Shown here: positions 54,862 to 62,602 of the stretch, piece after piece
Layout of the letters: the number at the start of each line of letters is the position of its first letter
Position numbering within the stretch: position 1 is the first letter of the stretch
Source of the DNA: Hyphomicrobiales bacterium
GTDB taxonomy: Bacteria; Pseudomonadota; Alphaproteobacteria; Rhizobiales; Methylopilaceae
Assembly: GCA_022842205.1 (NCBI GenBank)
Contig: JALHQA010000004.1
Span: forward strand, 238,501-302,500
Length of the DNA stretch: 64,000 nt
Direction: 5' to 3'
The notes under the pieces: generated by a model
Told to the model about the DNA's origin: nothing
The model's input: only the letters and a program-made list of their open reading frames with translations
The model's database searches: none
Made by a program: the position numbers and the translations under genes

Positions 54862-56478
54862 TCACGCGGGTTCCGCCAGCCACTGGCGGATGATGGAAAC
54901 GGTTTCGTTCGGATTGCGCTCGGCGAGTTCACCGACCTTGGCCAGCGACTGCGCGTGGACCTTGCCGTTGACCTGCGCGATCTCGATCATGCGCGCGGTG
55001 GGTTCCGGCGAGCCTAGGGCGGGCGCGGCGGGCGAGGCGGGCGCGGCCAGCCCCGCCGGAGCTTCCTGCACCGCACGCGGGTCCGCCGTCAGGGCGCGGC
55101 GCACGAGCGGGCGGACGACGAGGAACAGGACGAGCAGCGAGACGATGCCGAGCACGGTCAGCTCGATGAGCCGCATCAGATCTTCCTTGGTGACGCCCAA
55201 CAGTCCGAGGCCGGAGGCGTCGGCGATCGGCGTGATGCCGGGCGGTTCGGCGAAGCGCAGGTTGACGACCTCGATCTGATCGCCGCGGCCCTGGTCGAAA
55301 CCGATGGCCGAGCGCACGAGAGCGGCGATGCTGTCGAGCTCTTCCTGGGAGCGGGGAGCGTAGGTGACGGAGCCGGACTGATCGTTCGAGTAAATACCGT
55401 CGACGAGAACGGCGACCGAGATCTTCTTGAGACGGCCGGCTTCGAGGACCTCGGTGCGCGTGGTGCGCGAAATCTCGTAGTTGACGGTTTCATCGGTCTT
55501 CGACGCGGTCTCGCGGTTGTTGCCGCTCTCGGCGTTGTTCTGCTGGTTCGGCAGTTCGTTGGCGACCGAAACGGTGGCCTGGCCTTCGGTGGAGTCGCTT
55601 TCTTCCTCGCGCGTCTGCGTCGAGCGGATGACGCGCGATTCCGGATCGAACAGGTCGGCGGTGTTGGTGACCTTGGAATAGTCGAAGGCGGCGTTGATCT
55701 CGGCGCGGGCGCGGCCGGGGCCGACGACACGCTCGACGATGCCCTGGACCTGATCCTTCATGCGCTTTTCGAAAGCGGCCTCGCGCTCGAGCGCGCCGGC
55801 CGGAAGTCCGTCCTCGCCCATCGAGGCGCCATCGGCGAGCAGGCGTCCGGACTCATCGACGATCGAGATCGCCTGCGGGTCGAGACCCTGAACCGCGGAG
55901 GCGACGAGATGCACGATGGCGCGGACCTGGCCCTGGCCGAGATCGCCCGACACGCGGAGCACGATCGAGGCCGTGGGTTTCGGCGCATCGCGCGCGAACA
56001 GCGGCCGCTCGGGAATGACGAGATGGACGCGGGCAGCGCCGACACGATCGAGCGAGCGGATGGAGCGGGCGAGTTCGCCTTCGAGCGCGCGCAGGCGGTT
56101 TACGTTCTGCAGAAAGCTCGTGGAGGACAGCCCGTCGCCCTTGTCGAAGATTTCCCAGCCGACGCCGCCGCCCGCGGGCAGCCCCTGTTCGGCCAGTTTC
56201 ATCCGGATACGGGCGACCTGATCGGCGGGAACCAGAATGGCGGTGCCGTCGCGCGTCGTCTGATAGGGGATGGCCTGGGCTTCGAGTTCCTTGATGACGG
56301 CCGAGGAGTCCTGGAGCGTCAGGTCGGCGAAGACCGGCACCATGCCGGAATCCGACACGCGCATTGCGACGAAACCGAAAAATCCGACGAGAGTGAGCGT
56401 TACGGCCAGCATGGCCGTCAGGCGCGGGGCGCCGAGGCCTTTCAGAAAATCCAGAATCCCACCCAAAGTCTGCCCCAA
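54862..56478 (-). CDS. fliF: Flagellar MS-ring protein FliF
   Basis: 538 residues. Two membrane helices (about 22-42 and 440-460) flank a periplasmic ring domain (GWEIFDKGDGLSSTSFLQNVNRLRALEGELARSI, ARVHLVIPE). The initiator is a TTG at 56478; no ATG or GTG is close. It heads the fliF-fliG-fliH-fliN-flbD operon and lies 45 nt downstream of an ftr palindrome and a CtrA box. Confidence 0.94.
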   Translation of the reverse strand: MGQTLGGILDFLKGLGAPRLTAMLAVTLTLVGFFGFVAMRVSDSGMVPVFADLTLQDSSAVIKELEAQAIPYQTTRDGTAILVPADQVARIRMKLAEQGLPAGGGVGWEIFDKGDGLSSTSFLQNVNRLRALEGELARSIRSLDRVGAARVHLVIPERPLFARDAPKPTASIVLRVSGDLGQGQVRAIVHLVASAVQGLDPQAISIVDESGRLLADGASMGEDGLPAGALEREAAFEKRMKDQVQGIVERVVGPGRARAEINAAFDYSKVTNTADLFDPESRVIRSTQTREEESDSTEGQATVSVANELPNQQNNAESGNNRETASKTDETVNYEISRTTRTEVLEAGRLKKISVAVLVDGIYSNDQSGSVTYAPRSQEELDSIAALVRSAIGFDQGRGDQIEVVNLRFAEPPGITPIADASGLGLLGVTKEDLMRLIELTVLGIVSLLVLFLVVRPLVRRALTADPRAVQEAPAGLAAPASPAAPALGSPEPTARMIEIAQVNGKVHAQSLAKVGELAERNPNETVSIIRQWLAEPA

Positions 56479-56522
56479 CCGCTAAACAGCCCGCCCCGCG
56501 AAACCGAAGCACTTTGGTCCCG

Positions 56523-56541
56523 CCCGGCAGAAATTGCCGGG
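56523..56541. promoter_or_regulatory. FlbD-type (ftr) palindrome upstream of fliF
   Basis: CCCGGCAGAAATTGCCGGG differs at one position from the flhA element at 34241-34259. In Caulobacter the FlbD site at fliF represses transcription. Confidence 0.75.
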
Positions 56542-56548
56542 TGAGCGG

Positions 56549-56563
56549 TAAATGCCGGGTTAA
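56549..56563. promoter_or_regulatory. CtrA box upstream of fliF
   Basis: The minus strand reads TTAA-CCCGGCA-TTTA, one mismatch from TTAA-N7-TTAA, 7 nt upstream of the ftr palindrome. fliF is CtrA-activated in Caulobacter. Confidence 0.65.
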
Positions 56564-56620
56564 CGCACGGAGAAAGCTCGCGATCCGTCCAGGCGCCTCC
56601 AGAGGGAAGGCGGTTACCGA

Positions 56621-56651
56621 AAAGTAAAACGCCGGCCCATAGGGGCCGGCG
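56621..56651 (-). terminator. Intrinsic terminator after sciP
   Basis: The minus strand has CGCCGGCCC-CTAT-GGGCCGGCG, a perfect 9-bp stem, followed by TTTTACTTTT, 43 nt after the sciP stop. Confidence 0.85.
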
Positions 56652-56693
56652 TCATGTAAAACTTAAGTAATGAAGATGAATTCGCGTTAACCG

Positions 56694-56972
56694 TTATCCG
56701 ACCCGATACTGCTGGATGCGGGTCGTGCGGAGGCCGGCCAGCCCGTGGCGGTCGATCGACGCCTGCCAGGCCAGAAACTCCTCTACGGTCAATGTGTAAC
56801 GCGAACATGCCTCCTCAAGGCTGAGGAGCCCGCCGCGCACGGCCGCCACGACCTCCGCCTTGCGGCGGATGACCCAGCGTTTGGTAGAGGTCGGAGGAAG
56901 ATCCGCAATAGTGAGCGGGCTGCCATCCGGGCCAATTACGTATTTCACCTTGGAACGCGGCAGTTCGGTCAT
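56694..56972 (-). CDS. sciP: CtrA inhibitor SciP (DUF1153)
   Basis: 92 residues from ATG 56972 (MTELPRSKVKYVIGPDGSPL). A compact HTH follows: PPTSTKRWVIRRKAEVVAAVRGGLLSLEEACSRYTLTVEEFLAWQ, near-identical in pattern to SciP. In Caulobacter SciP binds CtrA and blocks RNA polymerase recruitment at CtrA promoters. A CtrA-like box lies upstream at 57028-57042. A GTG-free upstream extension to 56999 is less likely. Confidence 0.93.
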   Translation of the reverse strand: MTELPRSKVKYVIGPDGSPLTIADLPPTSTKRWVIRRKAEVVAAVRGGLLSLEEACSRYTLTVEEFLAWQASIDRHGLAGLRTTRIQQYRVG

Positions 56973-57027
56973 TTGATACTCGCAACTTAGACTGACCAAA
57001 ATTCCTGCGAAGCCTATCTCCGCCGGT

Positions 57028-57042
57028 TTAACATTTGCCTAA
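57028..57042. promoter_or_regulatory. CtrA-like box upstream of sciP
   Basis: TTAA-CATTTGC-CTAA matches TTAA-N7-TTAA with one mismatch, 56 nt upstream of the sciP ATG. Caulobacter sciP is a CtrA target. Confidence 0.5.
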
Positions 57043-57119
57043 ACTGGGATGCGTTGAACTTCAGGGGTTTACCGGGGATGGCCGTAAAGACGAGGCGAGG
57101 CGGGCAGGTCTTGCCGTGT

Positions 57120-57136
57120 CCGGCAGTTTCTGCCGG
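57120..57136. promoter_or_regulatory. FlbD-type (ftr) palindrome upstream of fliK
   Basis: CCGGCA-GTTTC-TGCCGG, with the same arms as the fliF and flhA elements. It is about 90 nt upstream of a sigma-54-type promoter, the classical enhancer distance. Confidence 0.7.
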
Positions 57137-57224
57137 GCATCACACGCCGGAGCCATGGCGGGCAGGCTCGGGCCTAAAGATAATTTTCTATAACAATCAG
57201 ACAGATAGGCGGTTGCGCCCGAAC

Positions 57225-57239
57225 TGGAACAAGGCTTGC
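57225..57239 (+). promoter_or_regulatory. Sigma-54 promoter of fliK-flgD
   Basis: TGGAACAAGGCTTGC: the -24 GG and -12 GC are exact with the right spacing. The predicted start of transcription is near 57250, 18 nt before the fliK ATG. Confidence 0.7.
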
Positions 57240-57267
57240 GACACTTTCCGCGCACGAGGCCCGTTTC

Positions 57268-59073
57268 ATGTCCTTTCTTTTGGCCAATCTTTTCGCTCCG
57301 ACTGCCGCGCCTGGCGCGGCCGGCGGGGTCGTGGGTGCGGCCGGGCAGGGAAATACCGGCGCTTTCGCCGAGGCGCTGAAGGCTTTCCGGGCGAGCGCGC
57401 CCGAAGGAACCGGTGAGGCCGGCGCCGTCATTCCCGGGCAGGCTTTGGGCCTGCAGGTCCAAGGAGCCCCGCAGGCGGCCACCGGTTCAGGCCAGCCGAA
57501 GACGACCACCCAGACGATTGCCGAACTGTCGAGCCAGCTGAATATCGACCCGGCCGTCCTGCAGCGCATCCAGGCCGGGACGGCAACGTCCGGAGATATA
57601 GAGACCCTGAAAGCCGCACTTGTCGAAGCGGGGGTGATAAAGCCCGCAGAGGACGATGCGGCTTCAACGGACGAAACGGCCGCCGTGGCCGGCGTCCAGA
57701 CGACGACGCCTGTCGCGGCCGCGCAAACGCAAACGCAAACTCCGCCACCGCAGACCGACCCCGACTTCGCCGCCGCGCCGGAAGACAATGTCGAGATGGC
57801 GCTGCGCATCGCCGACGAAAAGCGGCCTTATGTTCCGCCGCGTCCAGATCTGACGCCGACAACGACGGATCCGGAAACACCGTCCACGCAACTCAGCGAG
57901 GGCAGGGCATCGACGTCCGCCGCTCCGGCTGCGGCGACACCGGGCACTGCCGAAGGCGCGGGTGCGGCCAAGGATGTGCTGGCCGCCGCGCTGCCGCGCG
58001 CGACCGCCGCCGCTTCCGCCGCGGCATCGGCCGCCGCCGGGACAGCCAAATCCGATACGGCGCCGCCGCCGACCGTTCCGCCGGTTGCCCCGCAGGCGCC
58101 CATACCGCAGGCCGCGCAGGCGATTGCATCGACGCCTCATGTCACGTCCATACAGGCCGAAACCGTGACACCCGCCGCGACGGCGGAAACCCCATCCACG
58201 CCTGGCGCCGCCCAGGCGAAGCCTGAGACCGCGGCCGCGACGCCCGCGCCGGTCGAGACGCCCGAGATCAAGATCGCCGCCAATTCGACCGAAGCCGATG
58301 CGGCGAACGCCGCGCTGTCGGCCCTGACGAAGGACAAGACGGAAACCAAGCCCGGCCCGGCGCAGCCGCAGAAGACCGATGCGGCGCAGCCGACCGCAGT
58401 TCCGACTGAGGGCGAGGCGGCCGATGCTCCGGAAACGCTGGTTGCAAAGACCGTGAATGCCGGCGAAGCGGCGAAGAAGGATGCGAAGCCGGAAACGCCC
58501 GCTCCCGAAAAACCCGTAGCGGCGGAGAAGCCGGCCGCGCCGGAACCCCGCGCGCCGCAGGCACAGGCACAGGCGCAGGCTCCGGTCATGGACAAGCCCA
58601 TACAGATGGACACGGCGCTGCGCTCGGTGCAGCAGATGCAGAGCCTGCCCGCCGCGGCCATTCCGCAGATTGCGAGCGAGATGGCGGCGCGCGCCCGGCA
58701 GGGTGCGACACGGTTTGAAATACGTCTCGATCCGCCGGAGCTCGGCCGCGTCGACGTCCGTATCGAGGTCGACAGCGACGGCCGGGTGCATTCGCGCCTG
58801 ATGGTCGAAAAGAGCGAGACGCTCGACCTTCTGAAGGCCGACCAGCGCGCGCTCGAACGGGCGCTGCACGATGCGGGCTTCAAGTCCGAGCAGAACTCCC
58901 TGTCGTTCTCGCTGCGCGACGATCGCGGCGGACAGGCGAAATACGACCAGCGCTTCCAGCGCGAAATGAATGTACCGACGGTGGCGGCTGAAGAAGAGCC
59001 GGCCCGCCTTGCCGCCGAACTCGCCTATCGCGCGCCGATGCGCGGCGCGGGCGGGATCGACATGCGAGTCTGA
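57268..59073 (+). CDS. fliK: Flagellar hook-length control protein FliK
   Basis: 601 residues. A long Ala/Pro/Thr-rich low-complexity region (about 1-430) serves as the ruler. The C-terminal Flg_hook domain is conserved: TRFEIRLDPPELGRVDVRIEVDSDGRVHSRLMVE and LERALHDAGFKSEQNSLSFSL. It controls hook length and export switching. First gene of the fliK-flgD pair behind a sigma-54-type promoter. Confidence 0.9.
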   Translation: MSFLLANLFAPTAAPGAAGGVVGAAGQGNTGAFAEALKAFRASAPEGTGEAGAVIPGQALGLQVQGAPQAATGSGQPKTTTQTIAELSSQLNIDPAVLQRIQAGTATSGDIETLKAALVEAGVIKPAEDDAASTDETAAVAGVQTTTPVAAAQTQTQTPPPQTDPDFAAAPEDNVEMALRIADEKRPYVPPRPDLTPTTTDPETPSTQLSEGRASTSAAPAAATPGTAEGAGAAKDVLAAALPRATAAASAAASAAAGTAKSDTAPPPTVPPVAPQAPIPQAAQAIASTPHVTSIQAETVTPAATAETPSTPGAAQAKPETAAATPAPVETPEIKIAANSTEADAANAALSALTKDKTETKPGPAQPQKTDAAQPTAVPTEGEAADAPETLVAKTVNAGEAAKKDAKPETPAPEKPVAAEKPAAPEPRAPQAQAQAQAPVMDKPIQMDTALRSVQQMQSLPAAAIPQIASEMAARARQGATRFEIRLDPPELGRVDVRIEVDSDGRVHSRLMVEKSETLDLLKADQRALERALHDAGFKSEQNSLSFSLRDDRGGQAKYDQRFQREMNVPTVAAEEEPARLAAELAYRAPMRGAGGIDMRV

Positions 59074-59084
59074 AGGAGAGCGAG

Positions 59085-59768
59085 ATGGCGGTATCAGGCG
59101 TAACCGGAACCAGCTCGGCGGCCGCAGCCTATAGCAGCGGCGCCAAGATCGCGGACAATTTCCAGACCTTCCTGCAGCTGCTGACGACGCAGCTGCAGAA
59201 CCAGAACCCGCTCGATCCGCTCGACACCAACCAGTTCACGCAGCAGCTGGTGCAGTTCGCCGGCGTCGAACAGCAGATCGCGACCAACGCCACGCTGTCG
59301 GCGCTTCTGACGGCGATGGATTCGAGCCGGCTTACGGGCGCGGTCGATTTCATCGGAAAGCGCATCGTCGCCGAAGGCGCCACGACCGTTCTCGACGAGC
59401 AGAGCGCCGTGTGGAACATCAATGTCGGCGATGACGCGCCGCAGACGACGGTCGTGGTCTACGATGCGGCCGGCAACGAGGTCTATGCGCAGGACATCGC
59501 GCTTGCGGAAGGCGACAATGTCTATGCCTGGCAGGGCAAATCCTCGGATGGCCAGGTGATGCCCGACGGTTTCTACACGCTCCAGGTCATTGCCCGCGAC
59601 GCCCAGGGGCGGGCAGTTTCGGCGAAAACCGACATTCAGGGTGTCGTGACCGGAATCGAACTCGAGGACGGCCAGCCGGTGCTGAAGATCGGCGACACGA
59701 TCCGCGTGAAGCTCGCCAATATCAAGTCCGTGGTCAACCAGAGCGCCGCCGGCGGCGACGACTCCTGA
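59085..59768 (+). CDS. flgD: Flagellar hook-capping protein FlgD
   Basis: 227 residues. N-terminal [36 protein letters not shown] is the FlgD signature. A C-terminal FlgD Ig/Tudor-like part follows ([20 protein letters not shown]). It scaffolds hook polymerisation. 11 nt after fliK. Confidence 0.95.
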   Translation: MAVSGVTGTSSAAAAYSSGAKIADNFQTFLQLLTTQLQNQNPLDPLDTNQFTQQLVQFAGVEQQIATNATLSALLTAMDSSRLTGAVDFIGKRIVAEGATTVLDEQSAVWNINVGDDAPQTTVVVYDAAGNEVYAQDIALAEGDNVYAWQGKSSDGQVMPDGFYTLQVIARDAQGRAVSAKTDIQGVVTGIELEDGQPVLKIGDTIRVKLANIKSVVNQSAAGGDDS

Positions 59769-59872
59769 CCTTTTTCCGGAGTGGCGGAACCGGCCGAGCA
59801 CATCGCCGCACGGGCTGGAACCCCGGCGCCGAAAGGCCTACATTCGGGGCTCGGAAATCCACCCGGTGTGCC

Positions 59873-61027
59873 ATGCCCTTCGATCTTGATCTTTCAGGCC
59901 CCCGCGCCTCGTCCCGCGTCGTCGTGGCGATGTCGGGCGGCGTGGATTCGTCGGTTGTGGCCGCTCTGCTGAAGCGCGAGGGCTATGACGTCGTCGGCGT
60001 GACGCTGCAGCTTTACGATCACGGTGCCGCTGTGCACCGCAAGGGCGCCTGCTGCGCCGGGCAGGACATCAACGATGCCCGCCGCGTGGCCGCCGCGATC
60101 GGCATTCCGCATTATGTGCTCGACTACGAGGCGCGGTTCCGCGAGAAAGTGATCGACCGTTTCGCCGAGAGCTATGCGATGGGCGAGACGCCGATCCCCT
60201 GCGTCGAATGCAACCAGCAGATCAAATTCGCCGATCTGCTCGGCACGGCGCGCGAGCTTGGCGCGGCGGCGATGGCGACGGGTCATTACGTCTCCTCGCG
60301 CGGGCTGCCGGACGGCGGCCGGGCGCTTCATCGCGCCGCGGACCCGGATCGCGACCAGAGCTATTTTCTTTACGGCACGACCAAGGACCAGCTTTCGCTG
60401 CTGCGCTTCCCGCTCGGCGATCTGACCAAGGTGCAGACGCGCGAACTCGCGCGCGAATTCGGCCTGCACATCGCCGACAAGCACGACAGCCAGGACATCT
60501 GCTTCGTGCCGCACGGCTCCTATTCCGATATCGTCGGCAAGCTGAAGCCGGAAGCCGGCGAGCCCGGGGAAATCGTACATATCGACGGACGCGTGCTTGG
60601 CGCACACAAGGGCATCATGCACTACACGGTGGGCCAGCGCCGCGGGCTGGGCCTGTCGCTCGGCGAGGCGCTGTTCGTGGTGGGACTCGATGCGAAACGT
60701 TATCGCGTGGTCGTCGGCCCGCGCGAGGCGCTGGCGACGAAGAAGATCGTGCTGCGCGACGTCAACTGGCTCGGCGACGGCGCGATCGAGGACAATGCGG
60801 ATGTTTTCGTGAAGGTGCGTTCGACGCGCGCGCCGCAGCCCGCGGTTCTGCTGAAGGGCGCGGACGGCGTCGAAGTGATGTTCGCCGACGCGGAAGAGGG
60901 GGTCGCGCCCGGCCAGGCCTGCGTGATCTACGACGCGGACGAGGGGCAGGCCCGCGTTCTCGGCGGCGGCGTCATCGCTTCCGGGACGAAGGTCCGTCTT
61001 CCCGCCGACGCCTACGAGGCCGCCTGA
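59873..61027 (+). CDS. mnmA: tRNA-specific 2-thiouridylase MnmA
   Basis: 384 residues. The PP-loop SGGVDSSV, catalytic Cys in [11 protein letters not shown] and the second Cys in SQDICFVP are present. It thiolates U34 of Lys, Glu and Gln tRNAs. Not functionally related to the flagellar genes before it. Confidence 0.96.
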   Translation: MPFDLDLSGPRASSRVVVAMSGGVDSSVVAALLKREGYDVVGVTLQLYDHGAAVHRKGACCAGQDINDARRVAAAIGIPHYVLDYEARFREKVIDRFAESYAMGETPIPCVECNQQIKFADLLGTARELGAAAMATGHYVSSRGLPDGGRALHRAADPDRDQSYFLYGTTKDQLSLLRFPLGDLTKVQTRELAREFGLHIADKHDSQDICFVPHGSYSDIVGKLKPEAGEPGEIVHIDGRVLGAHKGIMHYTVGQRRGLGLSLGEALFVVGLDAKRYRVVVGPREALATKKIVLRDVNWLGDGAIEDNADVFVKVRSTRAPQPAVLLKGADGVEVMFADAEEGVAPGQACVIYDADEGQARVLGGGVIASGTKVRLPADAYEAA

Positions 61028-61033
61028 CACATC

Positions 61034-61675
61034 ATGTCGGTACAATACGATCTTGAAGGTCAGCAGCGCGTCTACGAGAAGTGGGCGCCGATCTATGACG
61101 CGGTCTACCACAAGTTTCTGTCGGACGCCCATTCGAGGACGGCAGCAGCGGCCGCGCGTTGCGGCAAGGACATTCTCGAAGTCGGTGTCGGGACCGGTTT
61201 GATCCTGCGCTACTATCCGGTGTCGTGCAATATTTACGGCGTCGATCTTTCCGAGCACATGCTGTCCAAGGCCGTCGAGAAGGTCAGGGAACTCCGGCTC
61301 GGGAACGTGAAACTGCTTGCGAGCATGGATGCCTGCCGGCTCGGCTTTGCCGATGCGAGCTTCGACGCGGTGGCGGTTCCGTTCGTCATTACGCTGGTGC
61401 CAAACCCAGAAGGCGCGCTGGACGAAATCCGCCGCGTGCTGAAACCGGGCGGCGAGATCGTCGTGACATCTAAGCTCGGCGCGGATGACGGCATCGTGCC
61501 GAAGGTCGAGGAGGTGCTTGCGCCGCTGATGAAGAAAGTCGGCTGGAGTTCGCATTTCAAGGTCAGCCGCCTGGAGCGGTGGGCCGAGCGCCACCCCGAT
61601 ATGGAGTTCGTCGGCGTCGAGCCGGTGTTTCCGGCGGGATTTTTCAAGCTCGTGCGCATCAGGAAAAGAGGCTAG
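61034..61675 (+). CDS. SAM-dependent methyltransferase, PmtA-like
   Basis: 213 residues, class I fold: motif I DILEVGVGTGLIL and motifs II/III FDAVAVPFVITLVP and RVLKPGGEIV. The N-terminal VYEKWAPIYDAVYHKFL resembles Rhodobacter/rhizobial phosphatidylethanolamine N-methyltransferases (PmtA), but ubiquinone-type methyltransferases are similar. 6 nt after mnmA. Confidence 0.85.
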   Translation: MSVQYDLEGQQRVYEKWAPIYDAVYHKFLSDAHSRTAAAAARCGKDILEVGVGTGLILRYYPVSCNIYGVDLSEHMLSKAVEKVRELRLGNVKLLASMDACRLGFADASFDAVAVPFVITLVPNPEGALDEIRRVLKPGGEIVVTSKLGADDGIVPKVEEVLAPLMKKVGWSSHFKVSRLERWAERHPDMEFVGVEPVFPAGFFKLVRIRKRG

Positions 61676-61683
61676 CCGCGAAC

Positions 61684-62409
61684 ATGGCGCAGGCCGCTCC
61701 ACTTTACCGGCTGCCCTGCGGCGCCTGCCTCGATTGCGATGTGCGGAGCATGGCGGTATGCGCCGCGCTCGAGGATGACGAGGTCGACGCGCTCGAACGC
61801 ATCATGATATCCAGATCGCTTGAGGCCAATCAGGTCCTTGCCGAAGAGGGCGATCCCAAGACCTACGTCTATACGCTGACCTCCGGCATGCTGCGGCTCT
61901 GTTCGTCGCTGCCGGACGGGCGCCGCCAGATTTCCGGATTCCTGATGCCGGGAGACTATCTCGGTCTTGCGGACGACGATGTGCATACGAGGACTTCCGA
62001 GGCGGTGGCGGATGCCAAGCTCTGTGCGTTTCCGGTTCGGGACATGGACGGTCTGGTAAAGGTCTATCCGCGCCTGTCGGAGCGGCTGCACGGCATGACA
62101 CGCGCCGCGCTCCGCCATGCCCAGGACAACCAGATGATCCTCGGCCGGCTGACGCCGGTCGAGCGGCTTGCGAGCTTTCTTCTCGTGCTGTCGCGCCGCG
62201 CGCGCGAGCACAAGCAGCCCGACAATCCGGTTCTGCTGCCAATGCCGCGTGCGGACATTGCCGATTATCTCGGCCTCACGGTCGAAACCGTGAGCCGCAG
62301 CTTCACAAAGCTCCGCAATGACGGCCTGATCCGGCTGCCGGACGCGCATACGGCGGAGATCGTCGATCGCGATGCGTTGTCGGACCTTGCCGGAATCGAG
62401 CCGCACTAG
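61684..62409 (+). CDS. FNR-type oxygen-sensing transcription regulator
   Basis: 241 residues from ATG 61684. The N-terminal Cys cluster is LPCGACLDCDVRSMAVC, and another Cys occurs in AKLCAFPV, matching the four-Cys 4Fe-4S site of FNR/FnrN proteins. cNMP-binding fold and a Crp-type HTH (PRADIADYLGLTVETVSRSFTKLRNDGLI). The recognition helix is E-x2-SR, the FNR class. A perfect FNR box lies just downstream. Confidence 0.92.
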   Translation: MAQAAPLYRLPCGACLDCDVRSMAVCAALEDDEVDALERIMISRSLEANQVLAEEGDPKTYVYTLTSGMLRLCSSLPDGRRQISGFLMPGDYLGLADDDVHTRTSEAVADAKLCAFPVRDMDGLVKVYPRLSERLHGMTRAALRHAQDNQMILGRLTPVERLASFLLVLSRRAREHKQPDNPVLLPMPRADIADYLGLTVETVSRSFTKLRNDGLIRLPDAHTAEIVDRDALSDLAGIEPH

Positions 62410-62412
62410 TCA

Positions 62413-62426
62413 TTGATTGCAATCAA
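62413..62426. promoter_or_regulatory. FNR/FixK box (anaerobox)
   Basis: TTGATTGCAATCAA is a perfect TTGAT-N4-ATCAA palindrome, immediately after the FNR-type gene and 51 nt before a 41-codon membrane ORF. Confidence 0.85.
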
Positions 62427-62476
62427 TGCGGCACCGGCGCCGCGGTGCTTACCTCGCGCCTATCGAGGAGGCACCG

Positions 62477-62602
62477 ATGCCGGTTGAAACCATCATTGTC
62501 GTTGCAGGCGTCGTCGCGGCGTTCGGATTCTTTGCGATCGTTGTCGGGAATGCGAGCCGCCAGACGGACAGACTGCTGCGCGAACGCACCAGGTCAGACT
62601 GA
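62477..62602 (+). CDS. 41-residue membrane protein controlled by an FNR box
   Basis: ATG at 62477 with GAGGAGG 6 nt upstream. MPVETIIVVAGVVAAFGFFA leads into one membrane helix and a basic tail ending RERTRSD. Its 3' end overlaps the convergent reductase-PAS gene by 9 nt. Family not recognised; size and topology are like small subunits of respiratory complexes. Confidence 0.65.
   Translation: MPVETIIVVAGVVAAFGFFAIVVGNASRQTDRLLRERTRSD

Noticed and set aside
56479-56522. Sigma-54 promoter for fliF
   Set aside because: GG and GC pairs occur but not at the required 10-nt spacing; the CtrA box explains the promoter better.
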